Origin: Zychaea mexicana
Taxonomy: Eukaryota; Mucoromycota; Mucoromycetes; Mucorales; Lichtheimiaceae
Direction: 5' to 3'
DNA: 64,000 bases
NCBI RefSeq assembly: GCF_025766255.1
Contig: NW_026516758.1
Coordinates: 1-64,000, forward strand
The translations under genes were made by a program, and so were the position numbers. The notes under the pieces are model-generated. The model was not told the origin of the DNA. It worked only from the letters and a program-made list of their open reading frames with translations, and searched no databases. Of the stretch, positions 1 to 11,185 are shown piece by piece (the stretch's first letter is position 1; each line of letters begins with the position of its first letter).

Positions 1-281
1 TTGCAGCAAACCTTCGAACTTGACAGCAATGTAGACCCAAGTTCCTCCTATTGTCCCAAAAGGTTTTGTGAATAAACTAATACCACTTACCAATGACCTG
101 GAACGCCAGCAGACTATCCAATCCATGCATGTCCATTTCTGTTTTTGCAAACATCGCTAAGCGGTAAAAGTTAAACAGGATCGGTGCTCGTGGTTCTCTT
201 CCATCCTTGACCTCGCCAAAGCAGCTTGTGTATTGACGGTCATACACCTCGTAAACGTCGACAAAGTTAATCGGGGCGCGA
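1..281 (-). CDS. Unrecognised protein, 3' part cut by window edge
   Basis: Two minus-strand exons can be read: about 281-91, giving a conserved-looking stretch around NFVDVYEVYDRQYTSCFGEV and ending LDSLLAFQVIG, and 47-1, continuing GTWVYIAVKFEGLLQ and leaving the window. They are joined by a 43-nt intron (90-48, GTAAG...ACAATAG) that keeps the frame. The upstream limit is uncertain: the frame opens after a TAA near 283, and an acceptor AG lies about there. I do not recognise the family. The reading frame looks protein-coding because it is free of stops and richly composed. It may belong to the same transcription unit as the minus-strand fragments at 984-1831, but no splice path was established. 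Confidence 0.45.
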
Positions 282-983
282 GCTCGTTAGCATATCTTCG
301 GAAATAGTATTTCCTCTATTGAAGAATTTATAGGGGATCGTTTAAATATGATTATCTTGGTGAGTACATTACAAATATACTCTACTTACGAGCGCGCAAC
401 AACACCCTTTTTGTTTCGAACGAGCAATGCTTGGATGAATGCGTGCGTGTATGTGCACGAGCTCGCTTTCTCGCAGAGCACCAAGGTTAAGATCCTTTAG
501 GGCAGAAATCCTATTTACAAAGTTTAGATGATGATGGTTAATGCTCGGTACGTAGTAGTAGTAGTAATCAGATATGAGTTAGAAGCTTTGGAGTTTTTTA
601 TACTTACAGTGCTTCCACCGCCATTACTACGTTTTTCTGACAGCCTTCTGCTGCCGACGCCAACTGCAAAAAGGCTGATTCTTGCCTGAAGCTGCTCTAT
701 TTCACCTTCTTTATAAGCCTGGAGAAAAAGAAAGTAGAAGAAAGGCATACGGTCAAGAAGCTTATTTTTTGATTTGTATATATTTGTATGATGTGTTCTC
801 GTATTCACCAAGACGACGTCCTCTACACTGTCGGCTAGCTTCATCTCCATTTTTCTTTTCGAAGCTGTTAAGATTTTAGCGCGAACCTGTTGCTTGCCGG
901 TGTTAGGAACTATCGTTTCTTCTTTTCTCCTCCATTCTTTTTTCTTTCTCTACAACTGCGAGCTGCTCCAAATGCTTACTCTT
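282..983. other. Stretch without a supported gene
   Basis: A minus-strand open frame (850-524) contains a plausible helical segment (QAYKEGEIEQLQARISLFAV) but has no recognisable domain, and its 3' part is trinucleotide-repeat derived Thr. It could be an additional exon of the flanking minus-strand fragments. No start, splice pair or homology supports a gene call. Confidence 0.3.
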
Positions 984-1322
984 CTATTTTGTTTCTGCAA
1001 GAAACTCGAGCTCATTATTCATTGCCTGCTCGTAGCTGCGTTTGAGCGCCTCCTGCTCCTTTGCTTTCTTGTTTCCGGTATCTCTTCGTTTACAACTTGA
1101 GGAAGATCCACCATCTACACCTTCTTGGACAACATTAGGGGCGGCAGCGGATCCTTCATGGTTCTTCCCTTTCTTATCCTTCTTAGGGGCGCTACGCTTG
1201 TCACTAAACTCCTTTGCCTTCGTGCCCCACTTGTCATGTTTGAGCAGAACTTCCCAGCAATGTTCGAAACTGAAAGGTTTTGTCTCGAACTTCAGGTACA
1301 TCTCTTTCGCTTGGGTGAGCTA
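984..1322 (-). CDS. NAM-associated C-terminal-domain-like protein, partial model
   Basis: The frame read from an acceptor at 1323 (TTTCTAG) to a TAG at 984 gives LTQAKEMYLKFETKPFSFEHCWEVLLKHDKWGT, followed by a Lys-rich linker and a C-terminal helix ending ELEFLAETK. The KPFxFEHCWEVL..HDKW signature is what I associate with the No-apical-meristem-associated C-terminal domain, found in plants and in many Mucorales proteins, often as part of PIF/Harbinger-type transposon accessory (Myb-like) genes. The N-terminal DNA-binding part was not located, so this is either the last exon of a longer gene or a relic. An internal ATG at 1301 would give 105 residues. Family assignment is from memory of the motif; role is inference. 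Confidence 0.45.
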
Positions 1323-1456
1323 GAAATTTTCTATACGTATCAGGTCCTGTACAATATGCTTCTATTCATACCTTATATAGTGTATTTATCTGGCCTAGTT
1401 CGTTCTGTCCACTCTGTCTAAGGTTCAGACCTGACTGTGGTAACCAGTGAACTTTG

Positions 1457-1831
1457 CTACCATTGGAGCTGTAAATACTGGATTTGGGCATGGAAATGAT
1501 GAAATATCGGTACGATGTAGTCGACGAAAAACGTTCTTTTATGGTTTGTTTTTTTAAGTGTCACTTTTCCGCATCTTGAAGAAAACCATATGGTGACATA
1601 TTGAACAAGTCGATGGAATTGTTGTTGATTTATTGTATTGTTACCATTCAAAGCACGCGTCCAAACATGGACGGGTATATCATTGGCTCTGCAAACTTCC
1701 AGACATTCGCAAATCAAGGACAATTGAATACTGTACTGCGATAATGACTTCAACGTTCGTTGGTTTTCTTGATTTTCTTGGCTGAGGATTGCATCTTGCT
1801 CACACATGTCTGTATTGGAACCAGTGGCCAT
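1457..1831 (-). CDS. Hypothetical 124-residue ORF
   Basis: An uninterrupted ATG-to-TAG frame on the minus strand. The product begins MATGSNTDMCEQDAILSQ and is moderately hydrophilic, with a helical central part (SLICECLEVCRANDIPVHVW) and a basic region after it. No domain is recognised. It lies upstream of the NAM-associated-like exon on the same strand and could supply 5' exons to it, although the obvious donor near 1459 does not join in frame to the acceptor at 1323. It could also be a chance frame; codon composition is not decisive. Confidence 0.3.
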   Translation of the reverse strand: MATGSNTDMCEQDAILSQENQENQRTLKSLSQYSIQLSLICECLEVCRANDIPVHVWTRALNGNNTINQQQFHRLVQYVTIWFSSRCGKVTLKKTNHKRTFFVDYIVPIFHHFHAQIQYLQLQW

Positions 1832-3223
1832 GCGTACATTATTTTTGTAGGTGACCTTGGGTCAAATTTTATTTGCCTACACGTATCGGCATGAAAGAGG
1901 TATAGACAAGAAAAGGTAAAAATGTGAGATTGCAGGAGGACAGGGAATCAGAGAAAATTAAAAAGAAAGAAATCGGGAGTCTCAGTAAGTCGACGAAAGC
2001 GGATGGTTCGTGGTGCTGAAGTTGGTTTGTTTTTTTTACTTTTTGGTGAGTTGGTGTTATATCCTATTATGGGTGTCATATGGCAAGAGGTTTACGGTGG
2101 TTCGTAAAAAAGCAGCCGCGAAATCATGCTAGAAAGATCGACCTGTCGCTGTAACATGCTTAAAAATGTCACATGACAAGTAAAAGAAAGGGCTAATAAA
2201 CCGGTTCTTACAGCATATGAAAATAGAAAGGATCTGTTGAGTGCGAGGAATGTTGATCGGATTGCAGGGAGCCAATGGTGGATGTTATCTTAATTGATGC
2301 AGATTGTTGGGCGTGAGAAGAAACTATAATACTTGAGTCTTTCTATTGTCAACCATAAACGAGTAAAACGCCATATGGCATATCATGTCATACAGCTTGT
2401 TGTTTGATTGCGCCAAGAAAACACACACACACAGACACACACAGAAATCTTCTCAGCTGTGTGTCACTTTGAGTGTTAATCATGCTATTTCTGAACAGCG
2501 TCAGGTGAAAGACCGGTATGTGTGGCTCACTCCTGATGATTAGCAGCCAACAGCAAATGCCCGCCCACAGGATGTTGTGTAAATTGGTAAAAGTGATATC
2601 ATGCATCGTTATTATTGAGAAGCTAGCATCTGTGATGAAAAGCCAGAATTAGCTTCCATTGGGTCCTTTGGAAGGACGCTGTTACATTGGTGGGGGGGAT
2701 GTATTTTCTTAGAAGAAAGAACGTTGGCATCGAACAAGTAGATCATGTTATACTGGTGCAAGTCGCGAGGCGCGGGATGGTGATCATACAAGACACATGT
2801 TATCTTTTTTACTGTGCACTGGAGACAGAAAGCGAGGACGATTGTTGTTGATAGGGGAAACATATGCTGTAAAAGCCTGAAGAAGAAGCTGCAGCCGGAT
2901 GTTGTTGTACATGACGCCATCTGAAACTCAGCGGCAACGAGTGTTCATATGTACTACAGCATTGATATAGTTAGTAAAAGATGCTTAGCAACAGAATGGT
3001 CATGCATGGCGATAACCATGGGAGCAGATCTGAAACGCGCAACCAAAAAAGAATAAAGTACATTCAAGCTCCTTAAAATTATATTATCATGCAATGCACA
3101 GCGATACAAAGACACAAAGGAATAAAGCTTATAAGATTTGAATTGCGGCCGTGCGGCAGCACATTCATATCATGTGGACTCTGCATATTATGAGCTGTAC
3201 AGTATGTGTATGAGAGAGAAAGA

Positions 3224-3258
<35 letters not shown>

Positions 3259-4436
3259 TATCTCGTAAAACACAATAACAGAGGAAGCGAGTAGAAGCTT
3301 GCAAGTGACCAGACGTTGTTTTGTTTTGATTCTGAAACAGTACCAAAACCCGACTTGACGGACAAGATACCCATCGAGCACCGCATGTGATGGAGTGGAA
3401 ATCCACAAAAAAAAAAAAATGTCATGGGATGGATGGTCTCTTTTGTTGTCCCACCTGTTTCTGTTGCTGCTGCTGCAGAGTCTTTGGCTGCTCAACACTT
3501 GGTCTCACGTACACACACACTCACCCCCAAAAGAAAAGGTAGTACATGGAGTATGGGAGGCGTAGTAGTATAGTACAACCTGCCAAGCAAGAGCCTCCTT
3601 AAAAGAAAAAAGATCATTGTTCGAGCGCTCCTAGAATAGAAGAGATTGTTAATCGTTAAGGTAGCATCATAAGCAGCGCAAGGCAGCCAAGAAGCATCAG
3701 GATGAACAATGTCGACGCAAGCTGCGGGCGTCGCTAATAAGGAGAAATGAATGTTTTATATCAAATGACAAGTATGACATAAAACGAAGCCATGGGACAG
3801 AAGCAACGACGCCATTGGCGGCTTGCCTAATTCTCGGAAAGGGGATCATCTCCACTTGTAAAGAACCCCCCCCCCACCTGAAGGACACACACAGCTGAGG
3901 AGAAAGTGGGGGGGGGTGAGAGCCACCAAATGAGACGAACGGTGCCACCCAACAACAACAAGACGACAGGGAGCGACTGCACCAAACTGTCGCAGCTATT
4001 CATTAATGCACCGCACCTGGAATTCCCCCCATTGATATTATTGTCATAATAAGCGATAGTGCATCTTCTGCAATGTGCTGCAACAGTACAAGTCAGCATC
4101 CGCTCCAAGAAGAATGATATGCAAAAGCACAAGTATAAGAGTACGGAGCTCGGCTGCCAGTGTCATAGTAGCAAGACAACAGTCTTTTGCAAGTGTGTCA
4201 CACAATGTGCCTGTATTTGGCTAACTTTTACTTAGTTGACTTTAACACTTGGTGCCCTTATTTATTACACAGGCAAAGTGTGCATAAAGTGCAAAGGGTT
4301 GTCATGGAAATTGTTTTAATTTGACCATATTTGAACAGAATGGATGCCATCCTTGTTCAAACAACAACAACAACAACGAAACGCTAAACAGTCCAAATAA
4401 TGACATCGGGCTCTTGCACTTGCTGCTTTCTTATGC
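1832..4436. other. Gene-poor stretch upstream of the bZIP gene
   Basis: About 2.6 kb without a convincing gene. Several open frames of 60-140 codons exist, but all are low-complexity, overlap each other on both strands, or start at non-ATG codons. The stretch holds a long GA microsatellite near 3226, poly-C/poly-G tracts near 3868 and 3907, and CAA repeats near 4362. It probably includes the promoter of the bZIP gene. Confidence 0.5.
3226..3257. repeat. (GA)n microsatellite
   Basis: About 16 perfect GA dinucleotide units. A simple-sequence repeat with no gene context visible. Confidence 0.95.
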
Positions 4437-4447
4437 TATATAAAAAA
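4437..4447 (+). promoter_or_regulatory. TATA box of the bZIP gene
   Basis: TATATAAAAAA lies 138 bp before the ATG at 4575, followed by pyrimidine-rich sequence typical of fungal leader regions. Confidence 0.6.
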
Positions 4448-4574
4448 GCATCTTCTCCGCTCTCTCCCCCCACCCCTTTATTTCTTGAAGGCCGTGCTCT
4501 CTCGCTTCCCATCTTTTCGTCTTGTTTCTTCCTGCCCCGTAAAGACACGCACTCTACTTCTCTCCAAGATCGCA

Positions 4575-5315
4575 ATGAATCCTGGCCCTCAGTCTTCTTC
4601 TGCCATGTCCATTTCTGCTATAACCACCGCTCCCATCTTCCCACCCTCGCCCCCGCCATCAGCCTCATCGGTGTCACATCAATCGTATTATCCTCCCCAG
4701 CATCATCGACAAGAGCATCCACTAAAACAACAACAACAACAGCAACCGCACGAACAAAAGCATCATCATCTTCATCATCAACAACAGCTGGGCTCACCGC
4801 CTACATCGCCTGAAGACATGTCGCCACCAACATCCCCACAATTCTCGCACGAACTTCACGGCATGGCGCCTCTTACACTGCAAGAACGTCGGATGCGTAA
4901 CAAGGCCGCGTCGGCAAAGTACAGACAGAAAAAGAACCAACAGCAAAACGAGATGCGACAGATGATCTGTCGGTTATCGGAGCACAATGCAGTGTTAGAA
5001 CGACAGTTGCAAGAGCTGCGGATGGACAACGAGCGCTTACGCTCCTCGGCCGACAGGCTACGCGGTAAAATGGTTGCCAAAAAGATGCTGCGTCAGTGGA
5101 TCGGGCGCCATCAGCATCAACAACAGCGCAAAGAACAGCCACCGTCCACCTCTTCCTCACCTTCAAGCACCTCCTCCTCCGCCTTCCAGGCCGTCTCCAA
5201 AAAGCAGCACCACTACCATCCCTACGCTGCTACTGCTGCTGCTGCTGCTGCTGCTGAAGAGGACGATGGTCTGGAGCTGGACTTTGACGAAGACGATGTT
5301 TGCTTGGATGATTAA
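4575..5315 (+). CDS. bZIP transcription factor
   Basis: Single exon, 246 residues. The basic region at about residues 104-121 contains RRMRNKAASAKYRQKK with the N-x7-R signature of DNA-contacting bZIP proteins. A leucine zipper follows, with heptad leucines at about 134, 141, 148, 155 and 162. The form of the basic region resembles fungal Cys-3/Met4/Zip1-type regulators of sulfur metabolism, but that subfamily call is tentative. The N-terminal 100 residues are Pro/Ser/Gln/His-rich with two PPTSP motifs (possible proline-directed phosphorylation). The tail has an Ala run from a GCT repeat and ends in a very acidic stretch (DDGLELDFDEDDVCLDD), a possible activation region. The ATG at 4575 has a purine at -3; an upstream extension of the frame has only a TTG. 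The protein would act in the nucleus as a dimer. Confidence 0.9.
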   Translation: MNPGPQSSSAMSISAITTAPIFPPSPPPSASSVSHQSYYPPQHHRQEHPLKQQQQQQPHEQKHHHLHHQQQLGSPPTSPEDMSPPTSPQFSHELHGMAPLTLQERRMRNKAASAKYRQKKNQQQNEMRQMICRLSEHNAVLERQLQELRMDNERLRSSADRLRGKMVAKKMLRQWIGRHQHQQQRKEQPPSTSSSPSSTSSSAFQAVSKKQHHYHPYAATAAAAAAAEEDDGLELDFDEDDVCLDD

Positions 5316-5342
5316 GTATCATCATTCATTATTACCCACTAT

Positions 5343-5375
5343 GCACACACACACACACACTCTCTCTCTCTCTCT
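5343..5375. repeat. (CA)n(CT)n compound microsatellite
   Basis: CA repeats run directly into CT repeats just after the bZIP stop codon, within its probable 3' untranslated region. Confidence 0.9.
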
Positions 5376-5810
5376 ATATATTAAAATAACTACCTCCACC
5401 TCATTGATTTCAAAAGCATGTACACATCCCCATCATTATATTTTATTGTCCTGCATCGTATTTCCCTACACTAGTCATCCGTCTTCTGCTCTCCATCTCC
5501 ACCAAGTAGTCTTTTTCTAGCTGCTGTTTGTGTGATAAGTAATATACCCACCCGCTCTCTCCCCAAAGAAAAAAAGAATAAAGAAGAAACGAAAGCCGAA
5601 ACTTTCCGGGGTCATATTGTCGTACATGCTCTCTCTCTCTCTCGCTTTTTAATATATGCCACACTAAATATTTCGATATGACCATAAAAAGGCGATCCGC
5701 GCTAAACAACACAAACACAGAGCGCGTCATCTCCCAGCATCATGGGTGCCACCCAACAACAACAAAGAACAACCCCGAAGAACAAACAGACTTGAGCTTA
5801 CACTATATCC
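5376..5810. other. Intergenic, 3' flanks of two convergent genes
   Basis: No gene seen. It contains poly-A-rich and CT-repeat sequence (5629-5643) between the bZIP stop and the stop of the small minus-strand gene at 5811. Confidence 0.5.
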
Positions 5811-6226
5811 TTAAATTCGCAACAACTCCTTGATTTTGTTTGTGCGCTGCGTTGGGCTCTCTGTCATTTCGATGACTTGGCTGGCTTGTATCAGTATAGT
5901 ATCAATAGTTAAGCACCCTTCCTTTTCTGTCGCCTTTCCAAAAATAATCTGAAACAAAACACGAGGGGGTGCGGGGTGCCCACTCTCCCAAAAAAAAGTG
6001 CCACTTAATCGCGTCAATTGAGGTTTGCTTGTGTATGTGGGGGGTGCAGTACAAGAAACTTTCCTTCCACGCTACTCAATCAGCCGCTGCCATGGTCAAT
6101 AGCCATACCATTGCAGGGCTCTGTTGACCCCTATGCCCTTCACCTGTTCAACATTGTCGTGGCCCCATCACCGACTTTGACCATTCCCACCCATTTCGGA
6201 GCATTTGACAGATCTGATTGAGTCAT
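5811..6226 (-). CDS. Small conserved-looking protein, three exons, function unknown
   Basis: Hand-built model with exons 6226-6144, 6071-6053 and 5948-5811, encoding 79 residues. The start reads MTQSDLSNAPKWVGMVKVGD. The middle exon is only 19 nt (VEGKFL), and the last exon reads IIFGKATEKEGCLTIDTILI then an amphipathic helix ending NKIKELLRI. Donors are GTGAAG and GTACTG; acceptors GAGTAG and TTTCAG; phases match throughout. I do not recognise the family. The size and helix-rich C-terminus would suit a subunit of a multiprotein complex, but that is only an impression. The micro-exon makes the model provisional; the third exon alone is the best supported part. Confidence 0.5.
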
Positions 6227-8805
6227 CGTGCCCATCATAAAACAGGAATACTGCAGCAAAGTACTTGAGTACCTGCTTTTGTTTTTTGGCCCTGCCAAAT
6301 GGTGTTATGTTTACCTTAAAGAATTCATTATTAGCATTGAGCTTATTCTACCTAGATAGAGTCAAGGCCAGAGCAGCTTCCCTTTACCATGCCAGGTCGG
6401 ATTTCTTCCGGAACAGTAGTTCTAGTAGTAGCAGTACAATGAACTCGGAGGTGGATCTTCTTTCTAATTTCTAGACTATAGCAACGTCTAACCCGTAGCT
6501 CAAACAACCAGGGCCACAGCATGAATTGAGGTACCACACTCCCAACTCATTCACACATGCGGACTTTTTTACAACCAGCATCGAGGGTCCGGCGATCGAG
6601 ATGCGTAACCGAAACTGGTGTGCCGTAGCACATTGAGGTGGGTAAAATAGCTTAAACCTTACATAAAGGTTGCCACACCCTTCTGCTGTAATTATTTCGT
6701 CAGATTTTGAGGGTGCCCTTCTGTTGGGTCGTCAAGTACTTGGGCATCGCATGATTTTGTACAGATGCTGTTGTTTTCTGATTTACTATTGCATTTCACT
6801 AAAGTGCTGCTTCTTATTTACAGCAGTAATTTAATCTATAAAACAAATACTGTAAATGTCTGTCATATTGGACGGATCGTTAGACCTTTGTCTAACTTTT
6901 AAACGCCATTTTTTAATCAGATCATGTGGCCTATAAAAAAAGATATATCCAGACGGATGTTGTTTCTATAATATGCCAAAATAGTAGATTTTTTTCCGGG
7001 GGTTGCTTGCTATCTTTTGGATCGGGACACCTTGCACACTAGTATATCTCATTGCGAGAGCATCGTATCAAGTTTCAAGTTTTAAAACTGTGATAAGTTT
7101 CGTCTTAACGCATCATTTGGAAGATATACACTATTTAAATTATGTTCTCGGCGCTAAGCAACATCATGCACTTCACAAGTCAGATTTTGACAAATATTAA
7201 ACACCACACGCTATTATGTATCTGACACTGTGCAACAACTAACTCACGTTGCTGGCGTATAGGCATTTTATTTACCAACTTTGCAAACAACCAAAAAGAC
7301 CATATGTGCGGTCTTCTTTCTGACTTACCATAACATGATGGCTAGGCATCACAATGTCTTTTGCATTTGACTGGTGTGATAACACGAAAGGTTTTTATGT
7401 CGTCCCTATGTAAGCATTACGGTCTTCCGCTTTCTTTTCCATTAGAAGCAACAATGACCACATGGTTTGGATGTTTACACTGTCACGATACAGTATAATC
7501 AGTGATGGTACAATATATACATCATCATAGAATAGCTTGGCAACTTGAAAAAAAAAACATTTCTTGGTCCCATACGAACTCTCCCATTGCCTATTATACA
7601 ATAGATATTATCTAAACATGACAGTATGTGCTTAACAAAATGGCAGAATGATATATACAGTTGTTTAATGGAACATAAAGAGAACAAATAAAGGCTTGAC
7701 ACGTATGAAATTGATGATCAAATAAAATAATCCTTTCCCAACAATTTCGACTCGCCTTTTCGGCTTTATGGGTAGATCACGTCAAATGAGTGTACGTATA
7801 TATAAATTCTTCAAGTTATTTATTCATGCTATTGTAGTATATGGATCTCGTAATCATTCTTGAATGTTCGGTCCAAGTATGCCACCCGCAGCATAACTGA
7901 TACGGTAGATCCTCGTTAATTTCATGATGGCCGACTTTCCAAATTTTGTGCGAAAATAAAGAGGGCCAACGTTAGCGAGAACAGCTTTTACAAGAATTCT
8001 CTGCTGTCTTCATTTGTTCGATAGCTCTAAAAAAAAACTTTGAAATTTACGAGGATCGAAAGTTTAACAGATATGAGTTCGTCGACCAGTATGACTAAGC
8101 ATGATCATCATCATGCAGATGTCTCCGGTAATTACCACAATTTTGTCCAAGTGTTATGCTATATATAGTAAAAAAGACGCATCACTCATTGGTATAGCAA
8201 ACAAGCGAAATAATTTCTTATAACCGTATAACCTGTCTTATCTCAAAACTCGGTATGTACATACTTAAATGCCCTCCAAAAAAATCGTAATGTCTGTTGC
8301 TTTAGTACTTGTTGCACCTTTTCTGAGTAAAAAACTACAGTTTTATGTCAAGCTGTGTCTCTCCAAAGTCAGCACTTGTCAATTGAAGTAGCAAGAATTT
8401 TAAAAATAGGGGCCATTGGAATAAGGCGGGTTTTGCAACAAATCAAAGCAAGGCATTGATAGAGGTTATACCAAGGAGAAACCAAGAGATAAGCCTAGAA
8501 AAAAGTATTCCCTGACCATCGTGGTCATCCTTTTCGCAACAGCAATTTCGTCGCCACACCGATCGATGGTGTTGTCCACTTTATTGAAATAATGTCTTGT
8601 AGCGTACACTTGCATTTAAAGGAAGCCACACTTGAGTACTGTTGATATATATATACTTTGTGGTGTAGTTATTTTCTCGACCTCACTTGGATGTGGCTGG
8701 AGGGAATTTGTCAATGGACAACAAAGCACTAGAACAAAAGGGTTTAGGTGCCTAAGGACTGTATCTTATTTAATTGACGGCACGTTATTACCTTTTTATT
8801 ATACA
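6227..8805. other. AT-rich gene-poor stretch
   Basis: About 2.6 kb with only short random-looking frames on both strands. No tRNA, repeat array or recognisable gene relic was seen. Confidence 0.5.
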
Positions 8806-8990
8806 GGAAGACTCGTTAGCATCGGTTGAGGAGTTGAAATGCTTCGCATCCGCTTTCATGATTACTACTGAGGTCAATGTGATGAGGGACGAAAAGAATA
8901 ACAACACGCACGAAAGTTAATGGCAGCAGGTGTTTCTGTGGTGGCTGTCCGTGCGCTCGGTATGCTGCATGTCATTATCATAATGTACCA
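8806..8990 (+). pseudogene. Decayed 3' fragment of an HSL-type hydrolase
   Basis: The plus-strand translation VEELKCFASAFMITTEVNVM RDE (8826 onward) lines up with VEELTGVAPAFVVTAEADVL RDE in the intact hydrolase at 11186-12454, and after an in-frame TAA, at codons equivalent to ARKLM, continues as AAGVSVVAVRALGMLH against RAGVPVVAVRALGAMH. The catalytic Asp position is changed to Asn, the His context is altered, and the frame has a stop and indels. It keeps only the region around the third catalytic triad segment. This is a relic of a duplicated copy, about 2.3 kb upstream of the intact gene and in the same orientation. Confidence 0.8.
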
Positions 8991-9624
8991 ATTTTTTTTC
9001 GTGTTTCTCTATCTACAATGTTGATGTAGAAGCATGACAGATATCGTTCTTATCGTTGCTTCGATCTAATTTACATACTTCCGCAAGCACCGTCAACCTA
9101 AACAAACATGTATTTTAAGTCATTTATATTCACACATAGAGCAATATGTCTTTTTACGTGCTTAATTCCTCTTTTAAACAATTCTAGCGGGCACTACCAT
9201 CCGCATAAAACCATCCTGCTGTCCTGAGATGATCTATGTAATGGAATCTCACCCGATGATAATCATGACACATCACTCTTTATCTATAGATACGATAGTC
9301 AGAAAGCAAAGACAGAGCATGAGTATAATGTGCTGCAAAGGTAGTATGCAATCAGTATATTGTTAAATTTACTGTGTGTGATTTGGCATCATATCATCAT
9401 CTGCATATAGAAATCAAAATTATCCCTCCTCCCATGTTCTTTCAACAAACAAATATTCTACGCATCAGTATTTAAATATCGACTGTGCATACACGGAAGA
9501 TGATGGAAAACGCCCTACCATTAGGAGAAGCTAAAAATGTACGTACAAGGCAAAATTCATTGCGAAAGTCCGCCTGTATGTAACAACAGCAAACATGCTG
9601 TAGAAACGTAGATTTATTGGAGAA
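8991..9624. other. Spacer between two hydrolase relics
   Basis: No gene seen. AT-rich with short frames only. Confidence 0.4.
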
Positions 9625-9711
9625 GATGACAGTGAGTATCCGAGAAAATTGACGGAGGCTGAGGTGCCTGTGGTGGCAGTTCTCGTATAAGACTTTATCG
9701 ACGGTTTTCAT
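9625..9711 (+). pseudogene. Second decayed hydrolase fragment
   Basis: The plus-strand frame reads DDSEYPRKLTEAEVPVVAVL, matching GEAYARKLMRAGVPVVAVRA of the intact hydrolase. It then meets a TAA, after which the DNA still resembles the segment encoding the catalytic-His loop (GACGGTTTTCATC versus CATGGTTTCATCG) out of frame. It is about 90 bp long and covers only the extreme 3' part of the domain. Together with the relic at 8806-8990 it shows repeated duplication and decay of this gene. Confidence 0.7.
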
Positions 9712-11092
9712 CTATCAAGCCCTGTCCGAGCAACTGAATTGCATGTTGTCAGTTTGTTAATTCTACGCGTACTGTATTATCACGAGCTTCTGTGAGCGCT
9801 TGTGATCAACAGGAAATCTGGCACTGACGAATTTTGTAAGATCGGATGTGCAGTATGAGATCTTGCCACTGAAGCTATCGTTTGGTAGTGCTCAAATTGA
9901 GTAGAATGTTAATATATATAGCTGGAACGTTAGCCATCCGAGACCCCTTTGACGTTCATTAGCTCTGCGAATAGTAACTTGTCAAGGCCTCCTAGAATCT
10001 GTTGGAATACAGTTATGACCATATGTTCTGTAAATGAACTATCACTGCGCCCATAGCTACATATAACATACTACTTCATATTGATACACAGCTCTCAATA
10101 TTAGGTCAGTTTTACAGTATCTGGTAAGCCATGATGCAAATGACAATATATTCATACCCTGGATTCCGAAATATTGACATTTAGATACGATTTTCTTTCG
10201 AGTGCCCCACCAGTGCAATGCAATTGTATCCCCACACTATACAGGTAGTTTACACGTTAAAAAGAGGTACTTTACCTTGGTATTAGTAAGGATTTGATCA
10301 GAGTAAAAGTTTATTTTTGAGATAAGCTTCGCACTTTTATCCTTAATGAACGAAGCAAACTGCATTGAAATAAAATTCTATCATTTCGAAATATTACAGT
10401 AATGGCATCACAGACAGTGAGTTTCACGATCAATTCCAGAATCGTATATAATCGAAATTGGGTACGCTTTTGGGAAAGAGTATACACGGGCTTACGTATA
10501 ATCATTTATCACACAGCTTGTATAGTAGATTGAAAAATGCATTTCATATTCTTAGGCTGTTTTGCTTATTGTAAACTCTGATGCTGATGGTGATTGTTAT
10601 TATTGCCAAAGCATTGCTTATGATATCAAAAAACATAAGGCTCACAAAGTATTAATAGATAAACAATACAACAACTGCGGCATGCATCTTAAGTAGGCTC
10701 CTGGCATTGAAGCTTCAATGTTATATGTAGGTAAATATATACAGTATCTCTCTTGATCACTGCACAAACGTGAAGCGGCGGTAGTATCTGTGACGCGCCT
10801 GCCGCAGCAGTAACCATTGAATTTGTAACCTAATCAATGTCAGACTTGCTAGTAGTCAATGCTGCGGTAAAAGTTACTTCTGTACTTCTTTTAAACATAG
10901 TTAATGCAGTTGCTGCGGCGAGCTCAGGGACGGTGGTGAAACGAGAAGCGCATGAGGACCTCTTTTCTATGAATATGTGTCTATTTCCAGTAATTGTTAT
11001 TGATACGGCCAACACAGCCTCTCAATGAACCAGATGCTGGCGGTTTCCTTCGTGTAACTTTCGCCAACTCCGGATCGTAAAAAACACGCCAC
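9712..11092. other. Gene-poor stretch upstream of the hydrolase gene
   Basis: One 63-codon ATG frame at 10837-11028 is Val/Ala-rich and unrecognised. Otherwise AT-rich sequence without a supported gene. Confidence 0.4.
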
Positions 11093-11100
11093 TATATATA
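11093..11100 (+). promoter_or_regulatory. TATA box of the hydrolase gene
   Basis: TATATATA 86-93 bp upstream of the ATG at 11186. Confidence 0.6.
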
Positions 11101-11185
11101 GAGACACCTGAACAAGAGATTCAGACATTTCATTAACTTATTCCCGATTTTCTATCATTCTCACTGATTTTTATTGTGCATCAGC

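Noticed and set aside
3079..3498. 139-codon minus-strand frame near the GA repeat
   Set aside because: Dominated by the microsatellite (SLSLSL run) and lacking any conserved feature.
4485..4574. 30-residue N-terminal extension of the bZIP protein
   Set aside because: It begins at TTG, which is not a likely start in a nuclear fungal gene; the ATG at 4575 has good context.
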